From Lysobacterales bacterium CG02_land_8_20_14_3_00_62_12 (GTDB lineage Bacteria > Pseudomonadota > Gammaproteobacteria > Xanthomonadales > Ahniellaceae), in NCBI GenBank assembly GCA_002785585.1, contig PEUI01000128.1, positions 2,277-9,450 of the forward strand: 7,174 bases of DNA. The letters run 5' to 3'. Positions 7,021-7,174 of the stretch are shown here, in pieces; the stretch's first letter is position 1; each line of letters starts with the position of its first letter. The position numbers were made by a program, and so were the translations under genes. The notes under the pieces were generated by a model, which saw nothing but the letters and a program-made list of their open reading frames with translations, was not told where the DNA came from and ran no database searches.

Positions 7021-7038
7021 ATTGCAGATCTTTGACAG
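7021..7038 (-). promoter_or_regulatory. Pho-box-like direct repeat upstream of the M48 protease gene
   Basis: On the minus strand the sequence reads CTGTCAA-AGAT-CTGCAAT, two 7-bp half-sites separated by 4 bp. Against the E. coli consensus half-site CTGTCAT the matches are 6/7 and 5/7. It touches the Shine-Dalgarno at 7020, so there is no room for a -10 element between it and the GTG start. If PhoB binds here, it would more likely block transcription or translation initiation, or act on a start site I have not located, than activate. It could also be chance. Its second half (CTGCAA) is the same as in the phoB candidate at 5447-5464. Confidence 0.3.
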
Positions 7039-7136
7039 CGCTTGGCTTCGGCGTTGCTGCGGTGAATGTAGTGACCGCTGCCAGTGATCGATGCATTCAC
7101 GACAACCGGATTGCCAAGCTGCCATTTCCAGATTGG

Positions 7137-7163
7137 GCCGGTTGCCTGTCGATTCAAACCGGC
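7137..7163. repeat. Inverted repeat near the right edge
   Basis: GCCGGTT (7137-7143) and AACCGGC (7157-7163) are perfect 7-bp inverted arms around a 13-nt loop. Neither side has a T-run, so it is not a clear terminator. Its left part, GCCGGTTGCCTG (7137-7148), is an exact copy of 5486-5497 in the stem-loop at the other end of the protease gene. A 12-bp match is possible by chance in 7 kb. Confidence 0.35.
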
Positions 7164-7174
7164 AGGACTCGAAC
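7160..7174 (-). tRNA. Possible tRNA 3' fragment (T-arm-like), cut by window edge
   Basis: The minus strand enters the window as GTTCGAGTCCTGC, which matches the bacterial tRNA T-loop and the 3' side of its stem (TTCGAGT loop, CCTGC stem). The following bases, CGGTTTGA then TCG, do not give an encoded CCA or an acceptor strand that I recognise from gammaproteobacterial tRNAs. It may be the end of a tRNA, a remnant left by an integrated element, or chance. The rest lies outside the window. Confidence 0.2.

Noticed and set aside
6097..7035. 312-residue plus-strand open frame
   Set aside because: It is antisense to the M48 protease gene, including the HEIAH region, with no domain signal of its own.
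7009..7125. Upstream ATG start (7125) for the M48 protease
   Set aside because: It would put 39 unremarkable residues before a clear signal peptide. The GTG at 7008 has a strong GGGAG at the right distance.
1..7174. CRISPR array, insertion sequence, toxin-antitoxin or defence system
   Set aside because: There are no regularly spaced repeats, no transposase or recombinase motifs, and no small paired genes. Gene space is filled by five recognised housekeeping genes.

Overview
The window reads as chromosomal DNA from a GC-rich gammaproteobacterium. Five protein-coding genes lie on the minus strand, all transcribed right to left. I remember the order phoB-phoR-ppk-ppx with an M48 metalloprotease upstream of phoB from Xanthomonas/Stenotrophomonas-type genomes. 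That suggests a related or similarly arranged lineage, but it is memory and not a search result.

Layout in transcription order, right to left. (1) 7174-7009 is a short non-coding leader. It has a tRNA-T-arm-like sequence at the very edge and a Pho-box-like repeat next to a good Shine-Dalgarno sequence. (2) 7008-5506 encodes an exported M48 metalloprotease with a TPR-like C-terminal half, of the BepA (YfgC) type. (3) 5505-5400 is a compact intergenic region with a strong stem-loop just after the protease gene and a Pho-box-type promoter for phoB. (4) 5399-4710 is phoB. (5) 4709-4576 is a 134-nt gap with two hairpins, one resembling a weak intrinsic terminator or attenuator. (6) 4575-3211 is phoR. 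(7) 3214-1133 is ppk1, overlapping phoR by 4 nt (ATGA). (8) 1123-1 is ppx, starting 9 nt after the ppk1 stop and running off the left edge without its C-terminus.

Together, genes 4-8 join the phosphate-starvation two-component system (PhoR senses, PhoB activates) to the enzymes that make (Ppk1) and degrade (Ppx) inorganic polyphosphate. The 4-nt phoR/ppk1 overlap and 9-nt ppk1/ppx gap indicate one transcript from phoR through ppx, so phosphate sensing and the polyphosphate store are probably co-expressed. The protease acts in envelope and outer-membrane protein quality control and looks like a separate unit.

Every gene is intact where visible and keeps its catalytic residues. I saw no insertion sequence, CRISPR array, frameshift, toxin-antitoxin pair or novel defence locus. 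The long plus-strand reading frames are antisense shadows. The window looks like a well-known housekeeping cluster. The points worth a second look are regulatory: the Pho-box candidates, the phoB-phoR hairpin and the right-edge tRNA-like motif.
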